From Podarcis raffonei (Eukaryota > Chordata > Lepidosauria > Squamata > Lacertidae): a DNA stretch of 64,000 nt. The notes below the pieces were generated by a model. The model searched no databases, was not told where the DNA came from, and saw nothing but the letters and a program-made list of their open reading frames with translations. The translations under genes and the position numbers were made by a program. Below, piece after piece: positions 22,151 through 64,000 of the stretch. The stretch spans positions 46,837,501 to 46,901,500 of the forward strand of contig NC_070615.1 of NCBI RefSeq assembly GCF_027172205.1, read 5' to 3'. Position 1 is the stretch's first letter. Every line of letters begins with the position of its first letter.

Positions 22151-22991
22151 CTTTCGTCCTTTCCCTTCCGCCTCTTCCAATCTGTCCAATGTGCGCATAG
22201 CAGCGTAGGAAAGTGCTTTCAGCCGAGTCAGACCAATCCATCTAGCTCAGTATTGCCTACACGGACTGGCAGCAGCTCCCCGGGTTTTCAAGAGTGCGCA
22301 GCAGGGGGCTTCTCGCCCCATCCTGCCAGAGAGATGCCAGTGGTGCAAAGTTACCGACATGTAGAGGAGCGTAGAGGTTTTCTCCCGCTCTGACTTTATT
22401 TTCCAGATTTTCAGGAAAACCCTCCGGACGCCTAATCCGTGACAGCGCCCTTGAGGGTTTACAGAACGGGATTGCGGCTAACTGTAGCCAGCTATACTAG
22501 AGTGTTTAAAAACAACAAAATACCTTTCAAGAGCTCTCGAAACACTTTGACATCGTGGGGAATCCTGCAGCGTGTTAAGGATGCTGGGAACTGTAGATCA
22601 GCACCCGCAAACTACAATTCCCAGGGTTATATGGAGAGTTGCGGAGGGGAGGAGCCGGGGCTGCTTGAAGTGGAACGAGAGTGCGTCAAATGCATGGCGC
22701 GGATGTGACCCAAGCGTAGCCGTATGAGGACCCCCCCACCTCGAATGCACCCCCTCCCGGCAGCGAAGGAGTTAAAAGGGGCGGGCCCTCCTCAAGTTCG
22801 CAAAGGCCACGCCCCTCCTTTTTCCACTGCCCCTCCCCACTTTCTAAAAAAAAATAATTGTTCCCCCTCCCTGTTTAGGGCTGTGTCACCGAGGGAGAGC
22901 AGAAGCCGCTGAGTTGGGGAGTTAGAGACTAGCAAGGCGTCGCTGGTGCTGCTGCTGTCCCTAATCTTCCCGCCCCCCGTGGAAAGGAGCC
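22151..22991. promoter_or_regulatory. Shared head-to-head promoter region of MIEF2 and FLII, with FLII 5' UTR
   Basis: GC-rich segment between two divergent genes. Seen: GGGGCGGG at 22778-22785, an inverted GC-box ccacgcccc at 22807-22815, and a pair of facing ctgggaactgtag / actacaattcccag motifs at 22584-22623 resembling ZNF143-type sites. Just below, in the MIEF2 exon side, a CCAAT motif occurs at 22017-22021. No TATA box stands out. The FLII 5' UTR ends in ggagccATGG, a good Kozak context. Confidence 0.6.
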
Positions 22992-63035
<40,044 letters not shown>

Positions 63036-63083
63036 GTGAGTGGCTCCTGCCTCTGGCCCCTGCCTTCAGAGTCTTCCTTTCTG

Positions 63084-63832
63084 ATTTTGTTTTTTTTAAT
63101 TTATTCATTTTTCTTTTTCATTCATTACATACATCTCAGTTTCTTAACATATACTATTATATCCCTCCCTCCCTCCCCTCCAGGGCTTCCCCCAACTTCC
63201 GTTTCTGGTTTGTTTCTCTTGTCACCCACTTTGCTATCTCCTAACAGAAAAAGTAGGGGCGCGGGTGGCACTGTGGGTTAAACCACAAAGCCTAGGACTT
63301 GCCGATCAGAAGGTCGGCGGTTCGAATCCCCACGACAGGGTGAGCTCCCGTTGCTCGGTTTCTGCTCCTGCCATCCTACCAGTTCAAAAGCACACCAAAG
63401 TGCAAGTAGATAAATAGGTACCGCTCCAGCAGGAAGGTAAATCGTGTTTCCGTGCGCTGCTCTGGTTCGCCAGAAGCGGCTTAGTCATGCTGGCCACATG
63501 ACCCGGAAGCTGTACGCCGGCTCCCTTAGCCCATAAAGCGAGATGAGCGCCGCAACCCCAGAGTCAGCCACGTCTGGACTTAAGCGTCAGGGGTCCTTTA
63601 CCTTTTAACAGAAAAAGTTATTAACATAACATCAAGCCTAAAAACCTGAAGTAAATACACTAGAATATTTCACTATTTTCTAAACATTTTCTCATACTAA
63701 TAATGTGAATGTTTATTTAAATCCTGCCATCAAGTCTATTGACTTTCTTTGTTTCTGCAAATATAATATAAATGGTTCCCATTCTTTTTCGAAATCGCTA
63801 TTGTATTTTTCTCTTAATCTATCTATCATTTT
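63084..63832 (-). mobile_element. L1 LINE 3' end, interrupted by a SINE
   Basis: On -: KMIDRLREKYNSDFEKEWEP then FILYLQKQRKSIDLMAGFK, then 3' UTR and poly(A). 12-bp duplication tcttcctttctg at 63072-63083 and 63833-63844. The SINE at 63255-63605 lies inside. Confidence 0.92.
63255..63605 (+). mobile_element. Squamate tRNA-derived SINE nested in L1
   Basis: ggggcgcgggtggcactgtg head, gttcgaatccccacgac B box, tail gggtcctttaccttt. Exact 13-bp duplication taacagaaaaagt at 63242-63254 and 63606-63618. Confidence 0.95.
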
Positions 63833-63984
63833 TCTTCCTTTCTGGACCCAGGGGCTTTGCCAGCTTTTAACGCCCGTTCTGGGACACCAAGGCCCTCCCT
63901 TAGGAATTGTGGGCCACTTAGCTTTATTTGGGTTGTTATAATTCATTAGTCCTGTTGAAATGAATGGGCATGACTGACCTGGCT

Positions 63985-63998
63985 CTTGTCATTTCCAG
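63985..63998 (+). other. FLII: Possible FLII acceptor at window edge
   Basis: gctcttgtcatttccag reads as a good acceptor, leaving only two exonic bases in the window. Joined to exon 24 these give CGT (Arg), but the next codon would start with G where other vertebrates have Cys, so the true acceptor may lie beyond the edge. Confidence 0.3.
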
Positions 63999-64000
63999 TG

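Noticed and set aside
21823-22198. Open frames of 104-118 codons on both strands in the promoter segment
   Set aside because: GC-rich promoter DNA lowers stop frequency; no protein motif, and the - strand region is explained as an untranslated exon.

Overview
The window is vertebrate nuclear DNA, almost certainly from a squamate reptile. Coding exons are short and spread between introns full of repeats typical of squamates: L2 and CR1 LINE ends with (ATT)n or ATTCTATG-type tails, 5'-truncated L1s, a BovB (RTE) LINE end, tRNA-headed SINEs of the Sauria/Squam type, and many hAT and TA-flanked MITEs. A lacertid-like lizard fits the SINE from memory, but species cannot be fixed from the sequence alone.

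Three host genes are present in the neighbourhood known from human 17p11.2 (FLII - MIEF2 - TOP3A), here read in the opposite direction. (1) 34-7716, + strand: the last five coding exons of TOP3A (C-terminal 438 residues: end of the topoisomerase core, zinc ribbons, two GRF zinc fingers, terminal CCHC knuckle). (2) 11460-16117, - strand: the complete MIEF2 (MiD49) coding sequence in three coding exons, 456 aa, with a probable non-coding first exon near 21853-22150. (3) 22992-63035, + strand: the first 24 coding exons of FLII (about 1,075 of about 1,270 residues: leucine-rich repeats, linker, then most of the gelsolin repeats); the gene runs off the right edge. TOP3A and MIEF2 converge tail to tail across about 3.7 kb. 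MIEF2 and FLII diverge head to head across a GC-rich segment that probably holds both promoters.

The genes are not an operon. TOP3A works in double-Holliday-junction dissolution with BLM and RMI1/2, MIEF2 recruits DRP1 to mitochondria, and FLII is an actin-remodelling and transcription cofactor. All exon joins are supported by reading frame, splice signals and close agreement with the vertebrate proteins as I remember them.

I see no new gene system, CRISPR array or operon. What merits a second look is mostly insertion archaeology and its contact with splicing: an L1 that swelled a roughly 90-bp intron and duplicated a likely branch site next to FLII exon 15; an unclassified 468-bp insert inside that L1; a GC-AG intron in FLII; hAT elements with exact 8-bp target duplications and other elements nested in them; MITEs carrying perfect NRF1-type motifs; a recent-looking tandem duplication; and a BovB end about 30 bp from an FLII exon. 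Two solo-LTR-like fossils are also present.
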